From the IMG/VR virus record IMGVR_UViG_3300048837_000773, positions 1 through 59,168 of that record: a stretch of DNA of 59,168 bases. The stretch is one strand, 5' to 3'. The notes under the pieces were generated by a model. The model was not told the DNA's origin and searched no databases. It worked only from the letters and a program-made list of their open reading frames with translations. A program made the position numbers and the translations under genes. Of this stretch, positions 39,043 through 47,805 are shown piece after piece (within the stretch, counting starts at the first letter, position 1; every line of letters starts with the position of its first letter). Source of the stretch: a virus.

Positions 39043-40026
39043 ATGGCTCCAAATGAAAATGCTGCTGCTCTGATCACCGACGCGAAGGAATTCTCTGGTT
39101 CGGCGCCGGTGCGGCTGATGCAGGCCGGGTTCATAATCAACGCGCTGCGGACCAATGCGCTGCTGCGCGATACCGAATGGCAGGAAATCGACCGCGCTGT
39201 GGTCGACATTGCGCGCGCGCAGCTCAACGGCATCGCCGATCTGCGCCAGTATGGGTTGGTGCACCCGTTGGGCGGCCTTGGCACCATCCTGACCGCTTAC
39301 GATCTGCAGTCGGACATGACCGATGCGAACATCGACATGAGCGGCGTGACGCCTGGTGAAGAAGACAAGCTGGACTTCACCCAGGTGAACGTTCCTGTGC
39401 CGATCGTCCACAAGGATTTTCGCCTGAACATCCGCCAGCTCGAGGCTTCGCGCCGGATGGGCGATGGGCTGGACGTTTCGCAGAGCCAGGTGGCCACGCG
39501 CAAGGTAGTCGAGGGCCTGGAAGGGCTGCTGTTCAACGGTTCGACCATGAAGGTGAACGGAAACAGCATCTACGGGTACACCACGCACCCGAACCGCAAC
39601 ACCATGACCGGCGCAGACTGGGGCACAATCGCGAACATCTACACCAACGTCAATTCGGCTGTGGCTGCGGCGGAAGCGGACAACTACTATGGCCCGTATG
39701 GCCTGTACGTTGCGTCGGCGCAGTACGCGCAGACCCGCGAGGTCTACACGGACGGGTCCGGCCAGACCGCTGCACAGCGCTGTTTGGCGTCGATCCCGAG
39801 CTTGAAGTACATCAAGCCGTCGAGCAAGCTCACCGACGGTACTGCCGTGCTGGTAACGCTGCAGAAAGACGTGGTAGACCTGGCCATTGCGCAGGATATC
39901 GTGCCTGTGGAGTGGGACGCGCAGGGCGGCCTGGTGCAGTTCTTCAAGGTCATGTGCGCCATGGTTCCGCGGGTGAAAGCGGACGCCGACAGCAAGTCGG
40001 GCATCGTTCACATCTCCGGGATCTAA
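39043..40026 (+). CDS. Major capsid protein (HK97-fold)
   Basis: This 327-aa protein has an ATG after GGAGGGAATACCA. It reads ALLRDTEWQEIDRAVVDIARAQLNGIADLRQYGL, then LDFTQVNVPVPIVHKDFRLNIRQLEASRRMG and YGYTTHPNRN (given by position, residues about 42-190). This is the encapsulin-like subgroup of HK97 capsids. Position, size and high translation signal agree. Confidence 0.9.
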   Translation: MAPNENAAALITDAKEFSGSAPVRLMQAGFIINALRTNALLRDTEWQEIDRAVVDIARAQLNGIADLRQYGLVHPLGGLGTILTAYDLQSDMTDANIDMSGVTPGEEDKLDFTQVNVPVPIVHKDFRLNIRQLEASRRMGDGLDVSQSQVATRKVVEGLEGLLFNGSTMKVNGNSIYGYTTHPNRNTMTGADWGTIANIYTNVNSAVAAAEADNYYGPYGLYVASAQYAQTREVYTDGSGQTAAQRCLASIPSLKYIKPSSKLTDGTAVLVTLQKDVVDLAIAQDIVPVEWDAQGGLVQFFKVMCAMVPRVKADADSKSGIVHISGI

Positions 40027-40055
40027 ATTGCCCGGTGTTTTACTGGTGGAGGGGA

Positions 40056-40087
40056 GGGAGCGGCCGGGCTACCCGGAGGCCGCTCCC
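40056..40087 (+). terminator. Hairpin after the capsid gene
   Basis: GGGAGCGGCC and GGCCGCTCCC are perfect 10-bp arms around a 12-nt loop. There is no U-tail, so it probably stabilises the capsid mRNA rather than terminating. Confidence 0.55.
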
Positions 40088-40115
40088 CCACCCAACCGAT
40101 GGAAAGCGAGGCAAC

Positions 40116-40547
40116 ATGAGGTATCGAATCAGGACCGGCAAGCACTACCGGCAGTTTGAGCGGTTCGGCGCTGGCGACGTGATAGAGCCTACCGAGGCCG
40201 AACTAAAAGCGTTCGGCGACCGGTTTGAGGCCATCGCCGATCCGGCTGATACGACGGGGAAGCCGATGGTGATTGAGACGGTTGCGCCGCTCGAAACGAT
40301 CCTGGGGATTGTGCACGGGCTTAAGGCGCTAGACAGCCAGGCGGACATGGCTGAGCTGCCCGAGTTGCCGGGGGGCGCGAACCAGGCGCTGGCAGAAGCG
40401 GGGATCACCACGCTCGAGCAACTCGCGGCGCTGGCAATGGCGCCGGAAGCGCTGGAGAAGGTGCGTGGGATTGGTAAGACGAAAGCCCGGGCGATCCGGG
40501 AAGCGCTGATGGCAATGGCTGTGGCTGGCGAGGGCGAAAATGGCTGA
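40116..40547 (+). CDS. Head protein with helix-hairpin-helix end
   Basis: This 143-aa protein has a C-terminal HhH motif (AGITTLEQLAALAMAPEALEKVRGIGKTKARAIREAL, about residues 97-133). The N-terminus is beta-rich (RYRIRTGKHYRQFERFGAGDVI). Such proteins frequently follow the capsid gene and are structural. It overlaps the next gene by 8 bases. Confidence 0.65.
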   Translation: MRYRIRTGKHYRQFERFGAGDVIEPTEAELKAFGDRFEAIADPADTTGKPMVIETVAPLETILGIVHGLKALDSQADMAELPELPGGANQALAEAGITTLEQLAALAMAPEALEKVRGIGKTKARAIREALMAMAVAGEGENG

Positions 40548-40911
40548 GCGTAACCCGAACGCACGCGTAGATGCAGAACAGGTAAGAGATATTATCAGCA
40601 CTGGCCTGACGGATGGGCAGGTGAACGCGATGATCAACACCGCGCACCTGGTCATCGAAGAACGGCTGGGGGATAAGCGTCTGAGCGCGAGCCTGCTCGG
40701 GCAAATCGAGCTGTGGCTGGCTGCGCATTACGTGTGCATGCGGGATCCGCGTAAAAAACAGGTGAAGGTCGACGATACGTCCGTCACATACCAGGGCGAA
40801 ACCGGGATGGGGCTTAAAGCGACAAGCTACGGCCAGCAGGCTATGGACCTGGATCCTACCGGAACGCTGGCCAGCACCAGCATGAAGCGGGCGTCGCTAC
40901 GGGCGGAGTAA
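40540..40911 (+). CDS. Head-tail adaptor
   Basis: This 123-aa protein is helical, then has LLGQIELWLAAHYVCMRDPRKKQVKVDDTSVTYQGETGMGLKATSYGQQAMDLDPTG (by order), the pattern of gp6/gp15-type head completion proteins. A weak palindrome copy (40579-40598) lies in the gene. Confidence 0.7.
   Translation: MAERNPNARVDAEQVRDIISTGLTDGQVNAMINTAHLVIEERLGDKRLSASLLGQIELWLAAHYVCMRDPRKKQVKVDDTSVTYQGETGMGLKATSYGQQAMDLDPTGTLASTSMKRASLRAE
40579..40598. repeat. Weak dispersed palindrome copy (CAGGTAA / TTATCAG)
   Basis: The spacer is 6 nt. It is in the head-tail adaptor gene near its start. Confidence 0.45.
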
Positions 40912-41271
40912 ATGTTCAACAGCGAAGAACTGGGGCAACTGCGAGAACTGCAAGAATCGGCCATGCCAGATACGGTGACTGTACTGCGCATTACGGTGCA
41001 GGACGACGCCGATCACGGCGGGTCGATCGAGCAGGAAACCACGCTGGAGACAACGCACGGCCGGCAGGAGCCCACCGGATTATCGCCGGAGGAACAAACC
41101 ATCGCGGCGCGCGCGGCGGGCAAGATCACCACAAATTGGATACTGCCATACAGCTCGCAAGCGGAGGATACCGATATCGTGATCGCCGGCGGCAGGCGCT
41201 ACCTGGTGTTGGGGGTAATGCGAAAATCACTGGCCACGGCGCGCCGGCTGGTGTGCGTGGAGGTCCTGTGA
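40912..41271 (+). CDS. Head closure / stopper-like protein
   Basis: This 119-aa protein starts one base after the previous stop. It is a beta-barrel type sequence (DTVTVLRITVQDDADHGG; TNWILPYSSQAEDTDIVIAGGRRYLVLGV), as in head-tail stoppers. It overlaps the next GTG. Confidence 0.7.
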   Translation: MFNSEELGQLRELQESAMPDTVTVLRITVQDDADHGGSIEQETTLETTHGRQEPTGLSPEEQTIAARAAGKITTNWILPYSSQAEDTDIVIAGGRRYLVLGVMRKSLATARRLVCVEVL

Positions 41272-41471
41272 AGAAGATCCGTATCAAGATCCTGCCGAAG
41301 GATATGCGGAACACCACGATCACGATGACTTTGCGCGGCGAGGTCTACCAGGTGGAGCGGTGGTTCCATCCGCAGATCCAGATCGGATACGTGCTTATGC
41401 GGGCCGGCATGAAAATCGTGGAGCTGGGCGTCCGGATGATGGGCGTGCAATGGAACGAGGAGCGCGAATGA
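41268..41471 (+). CDS. Small connector-region protein
   Basis: This 67-aa protein has a GTG overlapping the previous stop and is basic with two strands (KIRIKILPKDMRNTTITMTLRGEVYQVERW). The family is not recognised; its location implies virion assembly. Confidence 0.6.
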   Translation: MKKIRIKILPKDMRNTTITMTLRGEVYQVERWFHPQIQIGYVLMRAGMKIVELGVRMMGVQWNEERE

Positions 41472-41989
41472 TTGGAAACGTGGTGCTAGAGTACGACGGC
41501 TTCGACGAACTGGCCGCGGCGCTGCCGCGGGCGGTGGGTCGAATCGTGTGGCGCAGCGCCAACCGGATCCGGTCGTTTGCGATGACGTTGATGCGGGGAG
41601 CCAAGCACGGGCGGTTGTACCGGCGATCGGCGATCCGGAAATCCTACAAGCTGGGCGGGCGCGGGTTCCGGGCATGGCAGGGGGCAGGGGCGAAGGCTGC
41701 CATTGATGGCGACCGGGCCACGTTTGTAACAGGGTACAAGTTCCACCGGGCCAGCGCGCCGGGGGAAGCGCCGGCGATCGACACCGGGAACCTGCGGGGT
41801 TCGATCAGCGCGGATATGACCGGTGATACCACGGCGATGGTTTCGGTGAATGCCGAGCACGGGATCTACCTGGAATACGGCACACGGAAGATGGCCAAGA
41901 GGCCATGCATCCGGCCGGCCGTAGAAGCAGAGCGTCCGCGGTTTACCGCGGATATGCGGAACCTGGAATCTGAATGGAGGCGGGGATGA
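41468..41989 (+). CDS. HK97 gp10-like tail completion protein
   Basis: This 173-aa protein reads VLEYDGFDELAAALPRAVGRIVWRSANRIRSFAMTLM, then TGNLRGSI and NAEHGIYLEYGTRKMAKRPCIRPAVE (by order), the hallmarks of gp10-type proteins with the YxEYGT and P-x-RPA motifs. It overlaps both neighbours by 4 bases. Confidence 0.85.
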   Translation: MIGNVVLEYDGFDELAAALPRAVGRIVWRSANRIRSFAMTLMRGAKHGRLYRRSAIRKSYKLGGRGFRAWQGAGAKAAIDGDRATFVTGYKFHRASAPGEAPAIDTGNLRGSISADMTGDTTAMVSVNAEHGIYLEYGTRKMAKRPCIRPAVEAERPRFTADMRNLESEWRRG

Positions 41990-42405
41990 TCAACAGCCTG
42001 ACCTCTACAGATTGGGTGGTCCAGACGCTGCGCAGCGATCCGGAAACGCGCGATATGGTTGATGGCCGGGTGTACCTTGACCTGATCAACCCGCAAACCA
42101 CACCGCAGTACCCGTACATCGTGGTGAGCAAAGCGGCCAGCACGCCAGTCACCAACGCGAGCGCGGACATCTACATGCTGGAGGAACTGATCGACGTGGA
42201 CGTGTACGACCGGTCGAGCACTCCAGAACTGGCGGCGCAGATCCTGGACCAGGTACAGGCGACGCTGCACCAGGCCAGTGGAGAAACCATCGAGGGTACT
42301 GTGATCGGGTGCGTTTTTGAGGGGGAAACTCCGCTGCCTCCATCGGTGGAGGAGCGCGTCATTTACCAACATAAGAGCGGAACGTTCCGCATTTTTACGC
42401 AGTGA
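41986..42405 (+). CDS. Tail terminator (DUF3168-like)
   Basis: This 139-aa protein has an ATG after GGAGGCGGGG and is alpha/beta (WVVQTLRSDPETRDMVDGRVYLDLINPQTTPQYPYIVVSK by order). The YPYIVVS and ELIDVDVYDR motifs are usual for tail terminators. It caps the tail tube. Confidence 0.75.
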   Translation: MINSLTSTDWVVQTLRSDPETRDMVDGRVYLDLINPQTTPQYPYIVVSKAASTPVTNASADIYMLEELIDVDVYDRSSTPELAAQILDQVQATLHQASGETIEGTVIGCVFEGETPLPPSVEERVIYQHKSGTFRIFTQ

Positions 42406-42413
42406 GGTGAAGC

Positions 42414-43385
42414 ATGGCCGAAAAAGCCGCCATTTTCCAGGGCTTACAGGTAGGGATTGAGAGCGTTGCAGGCACGCCGGTTGCGGCGAACCGCAAGCTG
42501 CTGGCAACCTCGTTCGAGCTAAACCCGCGCAGTGACGGAAACGCCTTCCGCGCCGCGGGGAACAAATATGCCTCGTTCGTGACGGTCAACAAAGAATGGA
42601 CCGAGCTGGGGATGAGCGGCAGGCTGACGTTTAATGAAATCCTGTATCCGCTCGCGTCGCTGATCTCTGAACCGACACCGACGCAGCAGGACGCTACCCC
42701 GGCATATCTGTGGAGCTTCTTTTCGAACACGAGCGCGCCGGACGTCGGGCGTACATTAACAGTCGAACAGGGCGACGCGGACAGCGCCTGGCGCAGCGCC
42801 GGCGTGCAGGTGAATGGAATGACCTTCACCTTCAACCGGAATGAAGTTTCCTTCGCCGGAAACGCGCTGGGTGAAGCCCTGGAGAAGGGAATTACCCTGT
42901 CGGCCAGCCCGACCAGCCTGACGCCGCTGCCGGTGCTGCCAGCCCAGGTGAAGTTCTACACCGCATCTACCCGGACAGGATTGGCCGGGGCTACAGCGAT
43001 GACGCGCGGGTTCTCGCTGGTGTGGGGCCTGACGGATAAGAGCGAACTGGCCTGGCCTGTTGGGGCTGATCCGTTCACGATTGAGAAAGAGCCGAAAGCC
43101 GGCGGGACATTGCGGCTGGCCAGCGATGCGGCCGGTATGGGCATTTTGGACAACCTGCGCAATGGATCGACGTTGTGGTTCCGGGTGGAAGCGATTGGGG
43201 CGTTGATCCAGTCCACGTACTACCAGAAATTCACGCTGGACTTCCCGGCGCAGGTGGAATCGGTGCCCGGTTTTGGCGTGGAGAACAGCGTGCACGTGAT
43301 CGAGTACGGGCTGACTAATGTCCACGATTCGACATGGGGAAGGTCTTTCCAGATCGATATCATCACGAACGTGCAGACGCTGTAA
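42414..43385 (+). CDS. Major tail tube protein
   Basis: This 323-aa protein starts LQVGIESVAGTPVAANRKL, a common opening of tail tube proteins (modified-terminus form). Beta-rich repeats, VNGMTFTFNRNEVSFAGNALGEAL and WFRVEAIGALI follow. The position between tail terminator and tail chaperone supports it. Confidence 0.85.
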   Translation: MAEKAAIFQGLQVGIESVAGTPVAANRKLLATSFELNPRSDGNAFRAAGNKYASFVTVNKEWTELGMSGRLTFNEILYPLASLISEPTPTQQDATPAYLWSFFSNTSAPDVGRTLTVEQGDADSAWRSAGVQVNGMTFTFNRNEVSFAGNALGEALEKGITLSASPTSLTPLPVLPAQVKFYTASTRTGLAGATAMTRGFSLVWGLTDKSELAWPVGADPFTIEKEPKAGGTLRLASDAAGMGILDNLRNGSTLWFRVEAIGALIQSTYYQKFTLDFPAQVESVPGFGVENSVHVIEYGLTNVHDSTWGRSFQIDIITNVQTL

Positions 43386-43400
43386 GACCTGAAATTAGAG

Positions 43401-43420
43401 CTGATAAGAACTGTTAGCGG
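43401..43420. repeat. Dispersed palindrome copy (CTGATAA / TTAGCGG)
   Basis: The spacer is 6 nt. The right arm is TTAGCGG, directly followed by TAGGAGG, the ribosome site of the tail chaperone. Confidence 0.7.
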
Positions 43421-43431
43421 TAGGAGGATGC

Positions 43432-43758
43432 ATGCCCATTCACGTCAAGAAACTGAACGATCGCACCTTAAGCGTGGCGTTTACCTACATGGGTGAGACC
43501 ATGGAGGTGGAATACCGGCCGAACGCAATCACGCGAACGGATTTCTTCGAAGAGCTGAAGCAATTCGAGGACGTTGACCAGAGCTTAGTGTTCCAGCTTC
43601 AGGCGGCCGTGGCGCGGTGGGAACTGCTGGACGATGCAGGGAAACCGGAAGAAATCACGCTGGAGCTGGTCAAATCGATCGAGCGGCCGTTCTGGTTTGC
43701 CTTGATCGAGGCGATTAACCAGGACATGGAGCGGCGGATCGCCGCAAAAAATCCTTAA
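43432..43758 (+). CDS. Tail assembly chaperone, short form (gpG-like)
   Basis: This 108-aa protein has an ATG after GTAGGAGGATGC. It is a small alpha/beta chaperone (VKKLNDRTLSVAFTYMGETMEVEYRPNAI). It ends IAAKNP at a run of six A's (43746-43751), where a -1 shift gives the longer form. Length and place before the tape measure are those of lambda gpG analogues. Confidence 0.8.
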   Translation: MPIHVKKLNDRTLSVAFTYMGETMEVEYRPNAITRTDFFEELKQFEDVDQSLVFQLQAAVARWELLDDAGKPEEITLELVKSIERPFWFALIEAINQDMERRIAAKNP

Positions 43759-43970
43759 CGGCCTACCTCGTTGCGCCGGACCTGTACGAGAAACCGGACA
43801 GGGAAACCATCGACCTGTGGAACTTGGTGCAGTTGGGACGATGGTTGGGCGGGGTGGGGCCGTGGGAGGTCCTGGAGCACATGGACTGGTATGACGATCT
43901 GCTGATGCTGATGGAGGCGGATCGGGCCAAAGCAGAGGACGATGAGAAGCGCTGGAGGCTGAAGGAATGA
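43432..43970 (+). CDS. Tail assembly chaperone, -1 frameshift form (gpGT-like)
   Basis: A slippery A AAA AAT at 43746-43752, just before the TAA at 43756, lets ribosomes enter the -1 frame. That frame is open up to TGA at 43968 and adds about 72 residues (LTAYLVAPDLYEKPDRETID ... AEDDEKRWRLKE). The extension overlaps the tape-measure start by 4 bases. No own start codon exists for it, which agrees with programmed frameshifting. Confidence 0.78.
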
Positions 43971-46468
43971 CGATTACAGCGGCGCGGCTGCGGGTAGAGA
44001 TTGGCGCGGATACCAAAGGCGCCGAGGATGGGCTGGGCAAGGTCCAAAAGGGGCTGCACCAGCTCGGCTCGGTTGGCCAGGTGGCGCTGGGCACTGTGCT
44101 TGGCCAGGCGATTACGGGCGCCGGGCGGGCGCTGGTGGGCCTGGGGGGCGAAGCGCTGACCGCGTACGGCAGTTTTGAACGGTTGGGATCGTCATTGCAG
44201 CAGTTGGTGGCGAAGGAGCTGCTCCATACCGGGCAGGCCTCGGATATGGGGGAAGCGCTGAGCATGGCTGCGGAGAAAGCGGCCGGGCTGCAGGGATGGG
44301 TGCAAAAGCTGGCTATTCAAAGCCCGTTCACGGCCGCGGGCGTAAGCCAGGCATACCGGATGGCGATGGCGTACGGGTTCAATACACAAGAAGCCAAGCG
44401 CCTGACACAGGCGATGATCGATTACAGCGCCGGATCTGGGGCGAGTGAAGAAACGATGCAGCGGGTCGCGCTGGCTTTGGGGCAGATCCAGGCGCGCGGA
44501 AAGCTGGCCGGGCAAGAGGTGCTGCAGCTCACGGAAGCAGGCCTGAACGTGGACCGGATCCTGGCGGATGCTTTCGGGAAAACGACCGGAGAGATCCAGA
44601 CGATGCGGGAAAAGGGCCTGATCCCGGCGAACCAAGCAATTGAGGCGATTGTAACCAGCCTGGAGCGGGATTTCGGCGGCGCGGCGCGCCGGCAGAGCGG
44701 CACCATTTCGGGCCTGGTTAGCTCGCTGGAAGACCTGAAGGAAGTGGGGCTGCGGGAATTCTTCGGCGGCGTGTTCCGGGAGTTTCAGCCAGACGTGGAG
44801 CTCATGGTGGAAACACTGCAGGATCCGCGCACAATTGAGCAGCTGCGCGAGATGGGTACAACCTTTGCGCGGACGGCCAGGACGATCGTCACAGAAGCGG
44901 GCGAGGTAGTGAACTGGTTCATGGAGATGGACGAAGGGACGCGGAACCTGGCGCTGGGATTGGGCGCCATCGCGCTGGTTGGGCCAACGGTTGTACAGGT
45001 GATGACTGGGCTCTACACCGTGGCAGTAGGGCTACCGGCCGTTTTGGGCACGATCACCACCATGTGGGCGGCGTGGAATGCCGGTTTGAGCCTTACGACC
45101 GTGCTGCAGATCGGGCTCGCGCCGATGGCGGTAACGCTGGGGGCTATTGCGTTAGCCGGCGGCGCAGTGGTGGCGATGTGGAGCGCCTGGAATACTCAAA
45201 TCGTCAAAACGAACGAGCGGGGCAGCGGCGCAGTCGGCGGCGCCATGCAGGAAATGCTGGAGGATATGCGCCAGAGCGGGGCCGATGCGCCGAAATTGGC
45301 GGATGAATTTATCGCGGCGTACGGCCGCATGAACGAACAGATCGCAAATGCGGGCGTAGCGGGTGCTTTCGTCGATCGCATTGGGCTGGCACAGCAGAGC
45401 CTGGCGGCGCTTTCCGGGGAGATTTCAAAAAGCGGGGCCGGTTACAGCACCTACATCACGCAGATGGAACGCGCTGCCCAGGGCGCCGGACTGTTTACAC
45501 AGCGCACCGAGAACGGGCTGCGGGTGTACCAGCGGTCGGCCGGCCGAATCATCGAGATGAGCGACGCAATAGGCGTTCTTACAAGAGAGCAATTCGGCAA
45601 CATCCAGGCGCAGCAGGAAACCCAGCGCGCCACGGCACTGGCCGCGGACGCACAGCGTTATGCAGCTCAGGCGGCGCAAGACCTGGGACAGGCATATCAG
45701 GAGCAGAGCAATTGGGCGGGCGAGGTAAAAACGAAGTTCGACGCGCTGAAAGATGCGCAGCTCAAGCTGAATGAGGCGCAGGCTTCGTTTTCGCAGAACT
45801 ACGCGGATAAGGTGGTCTCGAAGCTGGAGGCGGCGGGGATTAAAGGCGAAGACCTGGCGCGGGCGCTTGGGGCGCTCGATGACAAGATGGGCACGAATAC
45901 GCTGGCAACCTACGAGGCCAACAAGGCGCTTGATGAGGCGATCAAGAATTACGGGAAGACGAAGAACCTGGAAGACTTCGACAAAGCGCTCGAGGCCAAC
46001 AAATCGGCCTGGGAAAAGCTGGATGAGCGCCTGCAGCAGGCAAAAAGCGGGTTCGAAGAGGCGCAGACCGCATTCAATAATTTCATCGCGCGCATCCAAG
46101 AAGCAAACGGGATGGAAGTGACCATCTACGTCAATTCGCTTATGAAAGGCGGCAGCCAAACCAAATCCTCGAAGCGATGGGGCGGAGACGTGACTGACCT
46201 GGACGATACGCGCGCTGCGGGTGGGCCGACGCTGGCCGGGCGGCCGTACCTGGTGGGCGAGGAAGGGCCGGAAATGTTCATGCCGCGGACATCGGGGACG
46301 GTGGTGAACGCCCGGCAGACACAGCAGCTCATCGAAGCGCTGATGACCGGGGGCGGACGCGGCGCGCCGGCGCAGGTGGTTTTCCAGCGCGGTTCGATTG
46401 TGGCGGCGTCGAATATGAGCACACGCGACCTGGCCGTGGCTGTGATCAACGAGATCCGGAGGATGTAA
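43967..46468 (+). CDS. Tape measure protein
   Basis: This 833-aa protein has long helical runs, hydrophobic segments (about 325-405, LALGLGAIALVGPTVVQVM; LAPMAVTLGAIALAGGAVVAMW) and Ala/Gln-rich coiled coils, with a Gly-rich end holding FMPRTSGTVVNARQTQQLIE. It fixes tail length; 833 residues suggest a tail of roughly 125 nm by the usual 0.15 nm per residue. The C-terminus overlaps the next gene. Confidence 0.9.
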   Translation: MTITAARLRVEIGADTKGAEDGLGKVQKGLHQLGSVGQVALGTVLGQAITGAGRALVGLGGEALTAYGSFERLGSSLQQLVAKELLHTGQASDMGEALSMAAEKAAGLQGWVQKLAIQSPFTAAGVSQAYRMAMAYGFNTQEAKRLTQAMIDYSAGSGASEETMQRVALALGQIQARGKLAGQEVLQLTEAGLNVDRILADAFGKTTGEIQTMREKGLIPANQAIEAIVTSLERDFGGAARRQSGTISGLVSSLEDLKEVGLREFFGGVFREFQPDVELMVETLQDPRTIEQLREMGTTFARTARTIVTEAGEVVNWFMEMDEGTRNLALGLGAIALVGPTVVQVMTGLYTVAVGLPAVLGTITTMWAAWNAGLSLTTVLQIGLAPMAVTLGAIALAGGAVVAMWSAWNTQIVKTNERGSGAVGGAMQEMLEDMRQSGADAPKLADEFIAAYGRMNEQIANAGVAGAFVDRIGLAQQSLAALSGEISKSGAGYSTYITQMERAAQGAGLFTQRTENGLRVYQRSAGRIIEMSDAIGVLTREQFGNIQAQQETQRATALAADAQRYAAQAAQDLGQAYQEQSNWAGEVKTKFDALKDAQLKLNEAQASFSQNYADKVVSKLEAAGIKGEDLARALGALDDKMGTNTLATYEANKALDEAIKNYGKTKNLEDFDKALEANKSAWEKLDERLQQAKSGFEEAQTAFNNFIARIQEANGMEVTIYVNSLMKGGSQTKSSKRWGGDVTDLDDTRAAGGPTLAGRPYLVGEEGPEMFMPRTSGTVVNARQTQQLIEALMTGGGRGAPAQVVFQRGSIVAASNMSTRDLAVAVINEIRRM

Positions 46469-47805
46469 TGGCGTACCAACTGCGGCTTACAGACGGCACG
46501 AATACGCTGTTTACCTTTTCGGATGGGGTGAACTGCATCATCCAGGCGGGGATGGGCGAGTCGCCGGCGCTGCCCACGGAAGACGTGGCGTGGGTGGAGG
46601 AGGTGGTGCCGATCCTGTTGATGGGCGGGCTGACCACGATCCAGAACAATATGCGAACGATCAACCGGACGCTGGCGGATGCACGCTATAAAGAGACGGC
46701 GCGCGCCGGCGGGCATATCTACCTGGAGAAGAGCGCAAGCGATACGGATGGATGGTGGCGGGCGAAGATCCGCGGCGGGGAGCTGAGTGGATACTCCATC
46801 GACCAGGCCATTCGAACGGGGAAGATGCTGGTCCAGCTTACGGTGGAGCGGGTGGATTACTGGGAGGGTGCGCTGACGAGTGTGACGGTATCGAACCGGC
46901 ACGGGACGAACGCGACCGGGTTGACCGTATATAACCACATGGACGGGGACGCGGACAATTACGTGCAGCTCGCAGCGAACCAGATCACCGGCGATCTGCC
47001 CACGCCGGCATTGATCGAACTGACCAACCTGTTTGCCGGAAACGTGAATTTCGTGTGGATTGGGCATAAATTTACGGGCGCACCGGCAACATTTTCGCCG
47101 GTTTACGAGGGTGAAGCAGCGATCGGTAAGAGCGGCACAACCTATACGGATGCATCGAACGGGCGGTATGAGGCGCTGCAGGCGTTCAGCGGAATAACTA
47201 CACAACTGCTTACCTGGACGCTGAGCACAGCGCAAATGGACGCGGCAGCGGGGGGATGGTTCCACGTGTTTGTGCGCCTGGCTTCTGCAAGCGCTTTTCC
47301 TCACGTAACGCGGTTCGAGCTGGCGCTGACACAGGGCGCCGGGCGCGTGTGGGCGTCGGGAACACATATGCCTGGCGACTCCTTTATGACGCTGTACGAC
47401 CTGTTCTTGATGCGCCTGCCACCATGGCTGCCAGGCGCGACCGGGAGCGGCTCGCTGACGATGGAGCTGCTGGCGCTGCAGGCGAGTGGGGCCACGGCGT
47501 ACTACAACGTGGATTACGTGTACCTGATGCCGGCAGATGGCTTCCGGCACTACCGGGTAGAGTCGTACGCGATTGGACAGAACCAGCGCCTGGTGGATAA
47601 CGGGCCAGACGATGAGGTGTACCGGGATGCCGGGAATGGGACGGGGAAGATTGGGAACGTGATTGCCGCGGGGGATCCGATTATGCTGCGGCCGGGCAAG
47701 CTGCAACGGTTGTACTTCCTGGTGCAAGACATCAACGGAAACAGCCAGGTAGCGAGAACCGCGTCCGCTAAGATCTCTTATCGGCCCAGGCGGCGGGATC
47801 TATGA
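46468..47805 (+). CDS. Distal tail-like protein
   Basis: This 445-aa protein overlaps the tape measure stop by one base. The start MAYQLRLTDGTNTLFTFSDG and the beta-rich make-up fit a distal tail (Dit) protein with a carbohydrate-binding-like insertion (about 230-400). The pattern CCGCTAA / TTATCGG is embedded near the end (47765-47784). Confidence 0.75.
   Translation: MAYQLRLTDGTNTLFTFSDGVNCIIQAGMGESPALPTEDVAWVEEVVPILLMGGLTTIQNNMRTINRTLADARYKETARAGGHIYLEKSASDTDGWWRAKIRGGELSGYSIDQAIRTGKMLVQLTVERVDYWEGALTSVTVSNRHGTNATGLTVYNHMDGDADNYVQLAANQITGDLPTPALIELTNLFAGNVNFVWIGHKFTGAPATFSPVYEGEAAIGKSGTTYTDASNGRYEALQAFSGITTQLLTWTLSTAQMDAAAGGWFHVFVRLASASAFPHVTRFELALTQGAGRVWASGTHMPGDSFMTLYDLFLMRLPPWLPGATGSGSLTMELLALQASGATAYYNVDYVYLMPADGFRHYRVESYAIGQNQRLVDNGPDDEVYRDAGNGTGKIGNVIAAGDPIMLRPGKLQRLYFLVQDINGNSQVARTASAKISYRPRRRDL
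47765..47784. repeat. Dispersed palindrome copy (CCGCTAA / TTATCGG)
   Basis: The spacer is 6 nt. The left arm CCGCTAA is the complement of the TTAGCGG arm seen at 43414 and 51203. It lies in coding sequence 21 bases before the stop. Confidence 0.55.
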
